In this document: positions 7,750 to 15,587 of the stretch, piece by piece
How the letters are laid out: each line of letters starts with the position of its first letter
How positions within the stretch are numbered: position 1 is the stretch's first letter
NCBI GenBank assembly: GCA_964625775.1
Contig: CAZVEH010000035.1
Coordinates: forward strand, 1 to 22,460
Length of the DNA: 22,460 nt
DNA from: GCA-2786165 sp964625775
Lineage (GTDB): Bacteria > Pseudomonadota > Gammaproteobacteria > Legionellales > Legionellaceae
Direction: 5' to 3'
Translations under genes and position numbers: made by a program
The notes under the pieces: generated by a model
What the model saw: the letters and a program-made list of their open reading frames with translations, nothing else
The model's database searches: none
Told to the model about the DNA's origin: nothing

Positions 7750-8358
7750 TTAGGAGTTTGATTCAAACGCGGCCAAAAAATGACGCACAAAATCTTGATT
7801 CACTTGAGCCACACTTATTTTAGAATCATACTCTTTGATGCGAGTCATTTTCAACTGTTCGTATCCACACGGATTGATTCCTTGAAAAGGCGCCAAATCG
7901 AGATCAACATTCAAAGCAATCCCATGGTAGGTACAGTTGGCTTTGACTCTCAAACCAATCGATGCGATTTTTTGGTCAGCCACATACACACCAGGTGCTT
8001 TGGCTTGGCGGTGCGCATCAATTTGGTAGCTTTGTAATAAATGGATGAGCACCCCTTCTAACTCACAAACCAGAGTTCTAACGCCCAAACGACGACGCTG
8101 TAAATCCATCATCACATAAGCGATCAATTGGCCTGGTCCGTGATAGGTCACTTGACCACCGCGGTCCGACTGCACCACAGGAATGTCACCTGTGTGTAGC
8201 AGGTGCTCTTGTTTTCCCGCCTGGCCTAAAGTATATACCGGCAAATGCTCCAACATCCAAAGCTCATCTTCTGTATGAGCATCACGCTGGAGGGTGAAAC
8301 TTTTCATGTTGTCCCATACAGATTGATACGCTCTTATACCTAGTTGATGAATACGCAT
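7750..8358 (-). CDS. lipB: Octanoyl-[acyl carrier protein] transferase LipB
   Basis: LipB moves octanoate from octanoyl-ACP to lipoyl domains of 2-oxoacid dehydrogenases and the glycine cleavage H protein, the first step of endogenous lipoate synthesis. The family signature RGGQVTYHGPGQ is at 66-77; the catalytic lysine in QKIASIG (Lys130) and nucleophile Cys164 in INPCG match the E. coli Lys/Cys dyad. At 202 residues it is full length. ATG 8358 overlaps the ybeD stop by one base (TGATG). The order dacA-ybeD-lipB is the same as in E. coli; lipA is not in this window. Confidence 0.96.
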   Translation of the reverse strand: MRIHQLGIRAYQSVWDNMKSFTLQRDAHTEDELWMLEHLPVYTLGQAGKQEHLLHTGDIPVVQSDRGGQVTYHGPGQLIAYVMMDLQRRRLGVRTLVCELEGVLIHLLQSYQIDAHRQAKAPGVYVADQKIASIGLRVKANCTYHGIALNVDLDLAPFQGINPCGYEQLKMTRIKEYDSKISVAQVNQDFVRHFLAAFESNS

Positions 8359-8618
8359 CAGAGAACCATATGAATATCAGGATGCTGCGTGATGTCTTGA
8401 TATAGCGCATCTAAAGAAATCTGGTCTAATGCATGCACCACCACCGTAATACTTTGGTATTTGCCCTGTCCACTCAATTGCATGGTCACAGCAGAGTCCG
8501 GTGTATCAGGAAAATGATGGCGCACGATGGTGATGATGTCTTGTGAAAAATTAGGCGTCGCTTTGCCAATAATTTTAATAGGAAAATCACAAGGAAACAC
8601 CATCAAGGTTTCTTTCAT
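8358..8618 (-). CDS. ybeD: YbeD/DUF493 family protein
   Basis: A small 86-residue protein with the DUF493 pattern (FPCDFPIKIIGK near the start, then GQGKYQSITVVVHA and a final alternating alpha/beta segment). The E. coli homologue has a ferredoxin-like, ACT-related fold and no settled function; its constant position before lipB suggests a link to lipoate metabolism, which is inference. The start is ATG 8618, with GGGTGA as ribosome site; this GGGTGA contains the dacA stop codon, so the three genes are coupled. Confidence 0.92.
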   Translation of the reverse strand: MKETLMVFPCDFPIKIIGKATPNFSQDIITIVRHHFPDTPDSAVTMQLSGQGKYQSITVVVHALDQISLDALYQDITQHPDIHMVL

Positions 8619-8630
8619 GCTGAATCACCC

Positions 8631-9845
8631 TCACCCAAACCAGTGATTGAAAAGCAATTTAATAGCATCTTTGGCACAGGTATAATAACCACCCTTTTGC
8701 GCATCTTCTAACGCATACAGGGGTTGTGTTTCTAGCGTTTGACCATCAAACTGTATGACCAATTCACCCACTTTCTGTCCCTTTTGGACAGGTGCTTCGA
8801 TATATTTGGGCACGTTGGTCACAATACTCAATCGTTGGTATTGGCCAGCAGGAACGGTAATGTGATTTTCATCCATCACACCAAGACGAATGGCTGATGC
8901 AGTGCCTTTATAAAGCGGTGCTTCACTGATCGCTTGCCCTGCTTGAAATAGTTTGTGGGTTTCAAAAAATCTAAATCCATAATTGAGCAAACGTTGACTA
9001 TCATCCGCACGCGTAGAATCAGAGGGTGCATTGAGGACAACGGCCAATAAGCGCATATATCCCCGTTTTGCCGAAGAAACCAAGCAAAACCCTGCCTCAT
9101 CCGTATGGCCAGTTTTGATGCCATCTACTGTATTATCACGCCATAACAAACGATTGCGATTCGGTTGACGAATATTGTTGTAAGTAAACCACTTTTGCTT
9201 ATACCAGTGATAGTAATCTGGAAAGTCACGAATCAAAGAACGCCCTAGAATAGCTAAGTCTTTGGCTGTGGTATAGTGTTCCGCGTTGGGCAATCCTGTG
9301 CTGTCTGTAAAATTCGAGTTTTGCATACCCAGTGACTTGGCTTGTTGGTTCATCAATTGTGTGAAACTAGACTCACTGCTCCCCACATGTTCAGCAAGAG
9401 CAACGCAAGCATCATTGCCTGAATCTACAATAACACCTTTTAAAAGATCTTCAATACTGACCTCTTGCCCCTCTTTGATGAACATACGCGAACCACCTGT
9501 TTTCCAGGCTTCTTGGCTGACACGTACTTGATCACTCAAATGGATTTGATCTGCCTTGAGTGCACGAGAAACCACATATAGCGTCATCATTTTGGTTAAG
9601 CTAGCTGGCGGTAAACGCAATTCGCTGTTCTTTTCTGCTATGATTTTACCACTATCCACATCGATGAGGATGTAGGCTTTGGCATTCAAACTGGGAGGCG
9701 TAGGCGTGACGATGGGGTGATTGCCTGTCACCGGGGGTGGCGCTAAGTGCTCGGAAGGCAAGGAGTCCGCATGAATCGCATGGATTCCAATACCACAACA
9801 AAGAAATATCGCTAAACATGTGTTAAAGCTCTGACGGATGTTCAT
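8631..9845 (-). CDS. dacA: D-alanyl-D-alanine carboxypeptidase (PBP5/6 type)
   Basis: This is a low-molecular-weight penicillin-binding protein that trims the terminal D-Ala from peptidoglycan pentapeptides in the periplasm. From ATG 9845 it is 404 residues: signal peptide to about residue 26 (...IHAIHADS), Pro-rich linker, S11 peptidase domain with Ser82-x-x-Lys85 (SLTK), Ser142-Gly-Asn144 and Lys244-Thr-Gly246, all intact, then the PBP5 C-terminal beta domain (from about 280). The C-terminus ends in AIKLLFNHWFG, a short amphipathic membrane anchor as in PBP5. An AGGT site precedes ATG 9845; the longer frame from 9884 adds 13 residues ahead of the signal peptide. It is the first gene of dacA-ybeD-lipB-dedA/lssY. 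Confidence 0.95.
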   Translation of the reverse strand: MNIRQSFNTCLAIFLCCGIGIHAIHADSLPSEHLAPPPVTGNHPIVTPTPPSLNAKAYILIDVDSGKIIAEKNSELRLPPASLTKMMTLYVVSRALKADQIHLSDQVRVSQEAWKTGGSRMFIKEGQEVSIEDLLKGVIVDSGNDACVALAEHVGSSESSFTQLMNQQAKSLGMQNSNFTDSTGLPNAEHYTTAKDLAILGRSLIRDFPDYYHWYKQKWFTYNNIRQPNRNRLLWRDNTVDGIKTGHTDEAGFCLVSSAKRGYMRLLAVVLNAPSDSTRADDSQRLLNYGFRFFETHKLFQAGQAISEAPLYKGTASAIRLGVMDENHITVPAGQYQRLSIVTNVPKYIEAPVQKGQKVGELVIQFDGQTLETQPLYALEDAQKGGYYTCAKDAIKLLFNHWFG

Positions 9846-9977
9846 ATAATGACCTATGATTGTGTAAGGTGTGATGATCAGCACGTATTATCTCAGTAAC
9901 CGTCAAAAATGACAACAGACACCAGGGCAGACGCATCTTAATTTAAATTTAATGAGAGTCGTATGTACCTCATCATT

Positions 9978-10107
9978 GTAGCCCGCAAGAAGCATAGCGA
10001 ATTGCAGGGTGACGCTAAACGATACAAGTGACCATCATTATGTTTTGTAATATTTAGTCAACACTGAGCAATCGATCCCGCAATTCGCTACGCTACTTGC
10101 GGGCTAC
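9978..10107. repeat. Inverted repeat with 31-bp arms
   Basis: Arms 9978-10008 and 10077-10107 are inverted copies with 3 mismatches, both with gtagcccgcaag at the outer end and gcgaattgc toward the centre. The 68-bp spacer is AT-rich. It sits in the 358-bp gap between dacA and the unknown gene at 10204-10908, where I see no ORF or RNA gene. The motif looks like another dispersed palindromic family; a decayed single-arm relative may be present at about 15461-15475 (cagcttttgcgggct). Confidence 0.75.
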
Positions 10108-10203
10108 GTGAACAAGTCGTCTGAATTATGGCGTTAGCTATGATTTAGATGATCTTGCCACGCAACGAAAGCAAGGGTTTACACCATGAGTTGTTCTCAA
10201 CAA

Positions 10204-10908
10204 TCAAGATAGAAAATCGTGAGATGCCAGCAGGTAAGTGTTATGCAAATTGTCTTGGACCAAAACAGCTTCATTGTGAATCGCTTTTAGGTCAGTTTGG
10301 TGCTGTAAAATGCCTGTTTTGTACTGCCAACCTTGAGGTAAGTTCAGTTTGATTCTTAAATTCATCAAATCTTTTTCCGACTGTTGTGTAGGAGATAGCG
10401 CATAGGATTGCATCACGTAAACCTCGCCTGCTGGATTGATTAATTCATATACCCTATTTCCGGACGCATATATCCAGGTGGTTTGACGCTCTACACGATG
10501 CTGACGAAATGGTGCTGCCCCCAGTAAAATATCACGCAAACTCAAATGCAAGACACCGACTTTACGCATGGCCAAATGGGAAAATTCTCGCGATTCAGCG
10601 TCTATAAATTGTGTGTTTTTAGCCCCATCCGCAATAAAGCGCCTTGGGCCATTTAAGTAAACATAAAAAGCACCAGTTTCTTTCTTCACGGATTGAACCG
10701 TAGTATCGTCCCAAAGATCTTGTGCGCAATCATTAAGCCCAATGGTGCTATAGACTTCAAATATTTTTCCTTTGGAAAAAATAATTTCACAATAACGCTG
10801 ATGTCGCAATGATTCGGTAGAAAGGGCAAAAGAAAATTTGGAGGGGATAAGGACGAACCCAAACATCACAACAAGAGATACGATTGCTTTATATTGTGTG
10901 TACAACAT
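10204..10908 (-). CDS. Secreted conserved protein of unknown function
   Basis: This is a 234-residue product from ATG 10908, which has an AGGAG site 8 bp upstream; the frame is open to 10938. It starts with a signal peptide (MLYTQYKAIVSLVVMFGFVL, cleavage probably near FALS). The mature part is mixed alpha/beta: CEIIFSKGKIFEVYST, NGPRRFIADGAKN, and the best-conserved looking stretch WIYASGNRVYELINPAGEVY followed by VMQSYAL, then LNLPQGWQYKT and a C-terminal VQDNLHNTYLL. I recall proteins with 'GSKVYEL...GRVYVMQSYS...LPEGW' in Burkholderia, Pseudomonas and Legionella without assigned function; I do not know the domain name. Two cysteines (Cys40 and Cys61 of the precursor) might pair. It stands alone between repeats. 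Confidence 0.72.
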   Translation of the reverse strand: MLYTQYKAIVSLVVMFGFVLIPSKFSFALSTESLRHQRYCEIIFSKGKIFEVYSTIGLNDCAQDLWDDTTVQSVKKETGAFYVYLNGPRRFIADGAKNTQFIDAESREFSHLAMRKVGVLHLSLRDILLGAAPFRQHRVERQTTWIYASGNRVYELINPAGEVYVMQSYALSPTQQSEKDLMNLRIKLNLPQGWQYKTGILQHQTDLKAIHNEAVLVQDNLHNTYLLASHDFLS

Positions 10909-11008
10909 CCAAGCTTCTCCTTTTTCAGTAAGAGTCATTTTCCTTAACAGACGTCCTTTTCTTATTCAACTGTGTCATTAATTCTATAAATATTCAAGGG
11001 TTATCTCT

Positions 11009-11038
11009 GGTAGGTTGGGCCGAACGGCCGAACCTACC
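11009..11038. repeat. 13-bp stem hairpin (dyad)
   Basis: ggtaggttgggcc (11009-11021) pairs with ggccgaacctacc (11026-11038) around gaac, with one mismatch. It lies in the 295-bp divergent gap between the unknown secreted gene and the barrel gene. There is no T-tract on either side, so it is more likely a dispersed palindrome or an operator-like dyad than an intrinsic terminator. Confidence 0.6.
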
Positions 11039-11203
11039 TAACCCTCAGGTATTTTTGCAGGTAATTACGAAATTTAGTGAAATTACACTGTAACTTTTAT
11101 TCCAAAAAATGTAACCTAGTTGTGGAGAATCGATGGAGTTGTCTTGAGACCAACGCAAATCGTTGCCAACTCATCGGTAATTTTACTAATCTAAGGATGG
11201 TCA

Positions 11204-12244
11204 GTGAAGATATTACAGATTGTTGCTATCACTAGTACTGTGCTGTCTAGCGCGGCATTCGCCTATCCCATTGATCCTGTGGAAGACAAAGAAACCTGGT
11301 GGAATCCGGAGAAAATTGTTTATCCTCAACCCAATCAAGATCCTGAGAAAAAATATCGCCGACCGCCACGCCCTCAACAACCCAGTCGTATTTGGGATGA
11401 TGTAGCCAGGTTGATTCTTGGGCCTGGCTGGAGGAAGTGGTGGAATCTGGAGAAAACTGTTTACCCCCGACCTAACCAAAAACCTGACAAAACATATCGC
11501 CAACCCACGAGCCCTCAACAACCCAATCGAGAGCCTGACAAAACATATCGTCGCCCACCCCGACCGCAACAACCCAGTCGTATTTGGCAGGGTGTAGCCA
11601 GTTTGAGTCTTGGTCCTGGCTGGGGCAATGCCCCGAACACGACACAAACGTTCTTCCTACAACCCGACATTGAAAAATCATATGTCCCGCAATCCAATCC
11701 CTCTATTTTGGGCTACGGAGAAGTGTTTGCTGGCGTACAAACACAGGTCAACCATGCCTTTACCTTGCAACTGGGTGTGGGCCTTGGCGGGGGTACGGAC
11801 ACCACGCTTCAAGGCGACATCTGGGAAGATGCCGATCCAGATTTTAATAACTACACTTATAATTACGCCGTCAATGAAACTCATGTCGCGCTCAAAGGCA
11901 AACTTCTATGGGATAGCCACTATAAAAAAATACAACCCTACGTCAGTGCTGCCTTTGGAGTAGGATTTAATGCCAGTCATGGCTTTTCTATCACACCCAA
12001 ACTCTATCAAGAGGTTGCGCCGCCATTGTTTGAAAATTACACCGTAATAGCATTCACGTATATGTTTGGCATTGGCCTACAAAAAGAAATCAATCCACAT
12101 TGGCATGCAGGTATTGGATATGAGTTTGCTGATTGGGGTCAAAGTCGCTTAGCAACAGCGCCAGGACAAACCCTTAACGGAGGTTTGTCTCAATCTAACC
12201 TTTATATCAACGCCCTACAGGTGAATTTGACTTATATTTTGTGA
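11204..12244 (+). CDS. Outer-membrane beta-barrel protein with repeat-expanded N-terminus
   Basis: 346 residues from GTG 11204 (ribosome site AAGGA at 11193-11198, spacing about 7). A signal peptide ends at AFA (residue 20). Residues 21-140 are Pro/Arg/Gln-rich and built from duplicated units (see 11297-11623). From about 141 (TTQTFFLQPDIEKSY) the protein resembles porin-like barrel proteins I recall from Legionella: alternating strands with FAGVQTQV, ALKGKLLWD, YVSAAFGVGFNASHGF, FGIGLQKEINPHWHAGIGYE, FADWGQS, and a final strand NALQVNLTYIL. The last residue is Leu rather than the usual Phe of BAM substrates, a slight oddity. The length between the 'QPDIEKSY' segment and the end (about 200 residues) fits an 8-stranded barrel. 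No specific ligand can be assigned. It is followed 11 bp later by the secreted propeller gene. Confidence 0.8.
   Translation: MKILQIVAITSTVLSSAAFAYPIDPVEDKETWWNPEKIVYPQPNQDPEKKYRRPPRPQQPSRIWDDVARLILGPGWRKWWNLEKTVYPRPNQKPDKTYRQPTSPQQPNREPDKTYRRPPRPQQPSRIWQGVASLSLGPGWGNAPNTTQTFFLQPDIEKSYVPQSNPSILGYGEVFAGVQTQVNHAFTLQLGVGLGGGTDTTLQGDIWEDADPDFNNYTYNYAVNETHVALKGKLLWDSHYKKIQPYVSAAFGVGFNASHGFSITPKLYQEVAPPLFENYTVIAFTYMFGIGLQKEINPHWHAGIGYEFADWGQSRLATAPGQTLNGGLSQSNLYINALQVNLTYIL
11297..11623 (+). repeat. In-frame tandem duplication in the barrel gene
   Basis: Residues 32-76 (WWNPEKIVYPQPNQ ... SRIWDDVARLILGPGW) recur as residues 79-140 (WWNLEKTVYPRPNQ ... SRIWQGVASLSLGPGW). A 17-residue subunit occurs three times: 45-61 (QDPEKKYRRPPRPQQPS), 92-108 (QKPDKTYRQPTSPQQPN) and 109-125 (REPDKTYRRPPRPQQPS). 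The last two are head-to-tail, 51 bp each (11477-11527 and 11528-11578). DNA similarity is still high, for example caacaacccagtcgtatttg closely shared between units, so the expansion is fairly recent. Confidence 0.85.
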
Positions 12245-12255
12245 GGATATGTTCC

Positions 12256-14478
12256 GTGAAACACTACCATTTGCGCCATTTTGTCAGAATCATCTTCATC
12301 GGTTTATGTGGATTTGTCAGTCATGCCCAAGCCGCAACACAACCAAAATTCACGATTATCCCCGTAACATCGACGCATAAAACCATCGTATTTGGAGGCA
12401 GACAACCAGCGCAATATACGGTCACTAATCAAACCAAGATACCGCGCACACTGACCTATGTACCTTCTTCTGCAGGAATCACGCAAAACACTTTCGGTGT
12501 TAATGCGTGTCAAAATCCCTTTACACTGTCAACCGGTCAATCTTGTGAGCTGAATTTGGAGATCAATAGCAGACTCTTACCGGTTGGCACAACCGAATAT
12601 CCAGTCAAAGTATGTAAAACGCTCAGTGATGGCAATCCAACCGCTACGCCTTTTCTGTGCTCACAAACCAGCTTGAACAATAATCTTTTGATCACGATTC
12701 GAAACACCGCACCCATCAGCGCAACACCTACGCGCTTGACCATGCCCTTTTCAACCCAACAAACCATCACAGTGACCAACACATCCCCCACTCTGACAGC
12801 GAACAACATCACGGCTCGACTTACTGGTACAGCCTTGGAGGGCAATGTTACTGTGGATGATTCAGCCTGTAGTTCTGTAGCCCCAGGACAAAGCTGTACA
12901 TTGACCTTCACGTCCCTGACCACCAGCGTATCTCGCACTTTTTTCCCGATTTTAGGCACTAATACGTCGATTACAGCAGCATCGATTAGCGTTAGTGGCA
13001 GCAGTGAAGCCCTTCTGAGTGTAGCAGGATCTCCGTTGGTTTTATCTCCAAATGGAGCAGCTGGAAATTTAGTGGTAACCAATGCATCGGATACCATCAC
13101 CGCACTCTTTATCACCGCAACTTTGGACGCGTCCCTGACGAGCGCAGGCGTCACAGTAGGATCCAGCGGCGGCTGCGCTAGTTTGGCGCCTGGCAGCAGT
13201 AACTGCGTGATCACAGTGACACCAGGCCCAACCCCTGTTACGGGCAATGCGACCATCAGTGGCACCAATACATCGGAAGAAAGCGCCACCATTATTGTCA
13301 ATTCAGAATCAGGTGAAATCGAAATCACATCTTCGTCCACCCTTGCATTCCCGTTCAGTAGCGGTAGCACCCCACAAACCATGACCATCACCAACTCGGG
13401 CAGCACTTCTGTAAGCAATATCACGGCAGATTTTACCAACACCAATCTCAATGGGGCAGTAACCGTCGATGATACCAATTGCATCGGCCCCATCGCACCA
13501 GGAAATAGCTGTGCGCTTTCTTTTTCTTTGACATCGGCAACCAATGTGATCCCCCCCACCACGTTTCCTATCAGCGGTGATGGGACCAACTCCGTGGTTG
13601 GAACTATTGCTGTGGGTAATAATTTTCTCTATCTTTCTCAAAGCTCTAGTATTGTTCGTTGCAACGTCAATCCCTACAATTCCAATTTGGAAAGCTGTGG
13701 GACCGCAGCATCTGCGAATTCACCCCAAGGCGTCGCGCTAGATTCTCTGAGCAACTATATCTACTATGCAAGTTTTAATTTAGAAAACCTTTCAAGATGC
13801 TCGGTTGATGCCTACGGCACTATTTCTGCATGCACAAACACGGTCAGTTACGGTAACACTCTCAGTGGTTTAGCGCTCAGTCCTGATCATGTCAATCTTT
13901 ACTCAGTAGCGGCCGCGAGTACTGGCCAGGTATACTTATGTAAAACAGATACTTTTACATCCTGCAACAGCAGTACTCTGGCCATAACAGTAGCATCTGG
14001 CTATACAGGTATCACGGTAGGGCCAACCAATGCATATGCTTATCTGGTTTCACGCTCTGGGAGTACTGACGTAGCATTGATATGTCCCATCAACTCCAAT
14101 GGCACATTCCAAGCCTGTACAAACTCCGCATCTTTTGACAATGGATCTTCTGATATTGTCGTGAATCCCTCGAATACCTACGCCTATGTGTCCAACATTC
14201 AATCCTATTCCATCAATCAAGGTACCATAACTGCCGCTGGTGCAACGATAGGCACATGGGGCATTGCTGCCACAATTACAGGCAATTTCTCCGGCGCTAT
14301 GGCCATCAATTCTGCAGGAACAATTCTGTATATCGCTCCAGAACTTGCTGGCACAGCGATTCTAAAATGCACGGTCAATCAAAGCGATGGCACATTGACC
14401 TGTGGCAATTCTGGAGCACCTACGTCACTATTCACATCCAGCGTAGCAGGTATGGGATTATGGGAACCGCCCCAGTGA
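12256..14478 (+). CDS. Secreted protein with four Ig-like Cys-pair modules and a beta-propeller
   Basis: 740 residues from GTG 12256, chosen because GAGGA at 12243-12247 lies 8 bp upstream; GTG 12241 would overlap the barrel stop. Signal peptide to about residue 26 (...FVSHAQA). Residues 27-450 are Ser/Thr-rich beta modules (VTN-x-S, VTVDDS) each with a cysteine pair around an APG-x-SC loop: Cys85/97, 205/214, 307/317 and 409/419; the last three are spaced exactly 102 residues apart. Residues about 455-740 form repeats of roughly 47 residues (SPQGVALDSLSNYIYYAS, LSGLALSPDHVNLY, AMAINSAGTILYIA), typical of YVTN/NHL-type beta-propellers, each blade with a Cys pair (469/481, 515/526, 562/570, 610/621, 705/716) except one near 651. 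It probably acts at the cell surface or extracellularly, perhaps with the barrel protein just upstream. No catalytic motif is visible. Confidence 0.8.
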   Translation: MKHYHLRHFVRIIFIGLCGFVSHAQAATQPKFTIIPVTSTHKTIVFGGRQPAQYTVTNQTKIPRTLTYVPSSAGITQNTFGVNACQNPFTLSTGQSCELNLEINSRLLPVGTTEYPVKVCKTLSDGNPTATPFLCSQTSLNNNLLITIRNTAPISATPTRLTMPFSTQQTITVTNTSPTLTANNITARLTGTALEGNVTVDDSACSSVAPGQSCTLTFTSLTTSVSRTFFPILGTNTSITAASISVSGSSEALLSVAGSPLVLSPNGAAGNLVVTNASDTITALFITATLDASLTSAGVTVGSSGGCASLAPGSSNCVITVTPGPTPVTGNATISGTNTSEESATIIVNSESGEIEITSSSTLAFPFSSGSTPQTMTITNSGSTSVSNITADFTNTNLNGAVTVDDTNCIGPIAPGNSCALSFSLTSATNVIPPTTFPISGDGTNSVVGTIAVGNNFLYLSQSSSIVRCNVNPYNSNLESCGTAASANSPQGVALDSLSNYIYYASFNLENLSRCSVDAYGTISACTNTVSYGNTLSGLALSPDHVNLYSVAAASTGQVYLCKTDTFTSCNSSTLAITVASGYTGITVGPTNAYAYLVSRSGSTDVALICPINSNGTFQACTNSASFDNGSSDIVVNPSNTYAYVSNIQSYSINQGTITAAGATIGTWGIAATITGNFSGAMAINSAGTILYIAPELAGTAILKCTVNQSDGTLTCGNSGAPTSLFTSSVAGMGLWEPPQ

Positions 14479-14578
14479 TGATACATGATAGCACCGACAA
14501 TACAGGCAAATTTTGTACATTCACTATGAGGTGACAGGGTTTAAAACTGAAGCACAGGATCTGCTCAACAAGCAGAAT

Positions 14579-14610
14579 ATATCGCTTCGCATGATATTGC
14601 GCAGCGATAT
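14579..14610. terminator. Weak hairpin after the propeller gene
   Basis: atatcgct (14579-14586) pairs with agcgatat (14603-14610), with a small inner cgc/gcg pairing. A second short stem, tctgct-caaca-agcaga, lies at 14560-14576. Neither is followed at once by a clear T-run (a short TTTTTG comes about 20 nt later), so a terminator role for the 11204-14478 pair is only possible. Confidence 0.3.
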
Positions 14611-14661
14611 TTGTCCTAAGTCATTATTTTTGTTACTATAAATTATATCCAACCGAAATTG

Positions 14662-15372
14662 ATGACTATGCGACGTATTTATTTGATGGCATTGATTTTT
14701 ACCCTCTCCCCAGTTTTTGGGATGTCTTCTCACGTTGACACTTCAAAAGCAATTGATCACGCCATTATGCGTTATGGCATACAAAAAGAACCGCATCTCA
14801 AGTCTTACTTTTCTAAATCCGATGTGGCTTATCCGCCGAAAGAGATTGCGTTATTAGCTTTTAAAAAAGAACAACATATCCAGTTATGGGCTAAAGATCA
14901 TCGCCAAGATTGGCATTATATTCATACTTACCCGCTTACCGCTTTCAGTGGACAATTGGGCCCCAAATTAAAAGAACATGATAAGCAGATTCCAGAAGGG
15001 ATATATCGGCTCACCAACTTCAACCCCTATAGTGCTATGCATTTGTCAATGATGATCAATTATCCCAATGAGTTCGATCGTCAACAAGCCAGTAGAGATG
15101 GCAGAAGTAAATTGGGGGGTAATATTTTTTTACATGGCAAGGACTTGTCTGTGGGTTGTTTGGCAGTAGGTGACCGGGCTATTGACGAGTTGTTTCTCCT
15201 AGCTCGACGTGTTGGTCTGAATCATGTGCAGGTGATCATAGCCCCGAATGATTTGCGTAAAGGCAAACCCGCAACCAATCAAACCACACAACCACGTTGG
15301 TTGCCAGAGTTGTATCATAGAATATCCAAGGCCTTGAATCATTTTCCAATTTCAAAAAGTCGTACAGCTTAG
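14662..15372 (+). CDS. YkuD-fold protein, YafK/DpaA-like
   Basis: 236 residues from ATG 14662 (a second ATG at 14668 is equally possible; no clear ribosome site). Signal peptide to about residue 20-23. The catalytic domain carries the variant signature His158-Gly-x3-Ser163-x-Gly165-Cys166 (IFLHGKDLSVGCLAVGD), which fits E. coli YafK (DpaA) better than the SHGC-x-R form of cross-linking L,D-transpeptidases. DpaA is an amidase that releases Braun's lipoprotein from peptidoglycan, so the product may cut rather than form such links; this is inference from the motif. IPEGIYRLTNFNPYS and YPNEFDRQQA are also YafK-like. The C-terminal 40 residues are basic. It follows the propeller gene by 183 bp and looks like its own unit. 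Confidence 0.8.
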   Translation: MTMRRIYLMALIFTLSPVFGMSSHVDTSKAIDHAIMRYGIQKEPHLKSYFSKSDVAYPPKEIALLAFKKEQHIQLWAKDHRQDWHYIHTYPLTAFSGQLGPKLKEHDKQIPEGIYRLTNFNPYSAMHLSMMINYPNEFDRQQASRDGRSKLGGNIFLHGKDLSVGCLAVGDRAIDELFLLARRVGLNHVQVIIAPNDLRKGKPATNQTTQPRWLPELYHRISKALNHFPISKSRTA

Positions 15373-15488
15373 ATAGACTGAACCCGTGGTGTAGCTTAGC
15401 AACAGCAAGGGTTTATGTGTTTTAAATTTTGATACTACTCACCCGTTCGCCTTGCGAGACAGCTTTTGCGGGCTATGCAGTTGAAAGT

Positions 15489-15527
15489 CGGCCTTCGAGA
15501 CGGATGCTCCGCATCCTCCTCAGGCCG
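15489..15527. repeat. Imperfect palindromic repeat
   Basis: Outer arms cggcct/aggccg (15489-15494 and 15522-15527) and inner arms ggatgc/gcatcc (15502-15507 and 15511-15516) nest around tcc. The surrounding 215-bp gap (15373-15587) between two convergent genes holds no ORF; a further possible decayed repeat arm lies at about 15461-15475. Confidence 0.55.
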
Positions 15528-15587
15528 AACGGTTCTGAGCAATTACAAATCTTGTAACCATTCAGCGCCGTTCAAGCAAACGCCTTA

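Noticed and set aside
11213..11647. 144-codon antisense frame in the barrel gene
   Set aside because: It mirrors the Pro/Arg repeat codons; its apparent internal repeats are explained by the sense-strand duplication.
12537..13589. 350-codon open frame antisense to the propeller gene
   Set aside because: It is a shadow of the Thr/Ser/Val-rich sense frame: hydrophobic, low complexity, no recognisable domain and no sensible start, while the sense strand has a signal peptide and periodic Cys motifs.
15385..15420. tRNA-like string (ggtgtagctta)
   Set aside because: No acceptor, anticodon or T-arm pairing follows; a chance match.
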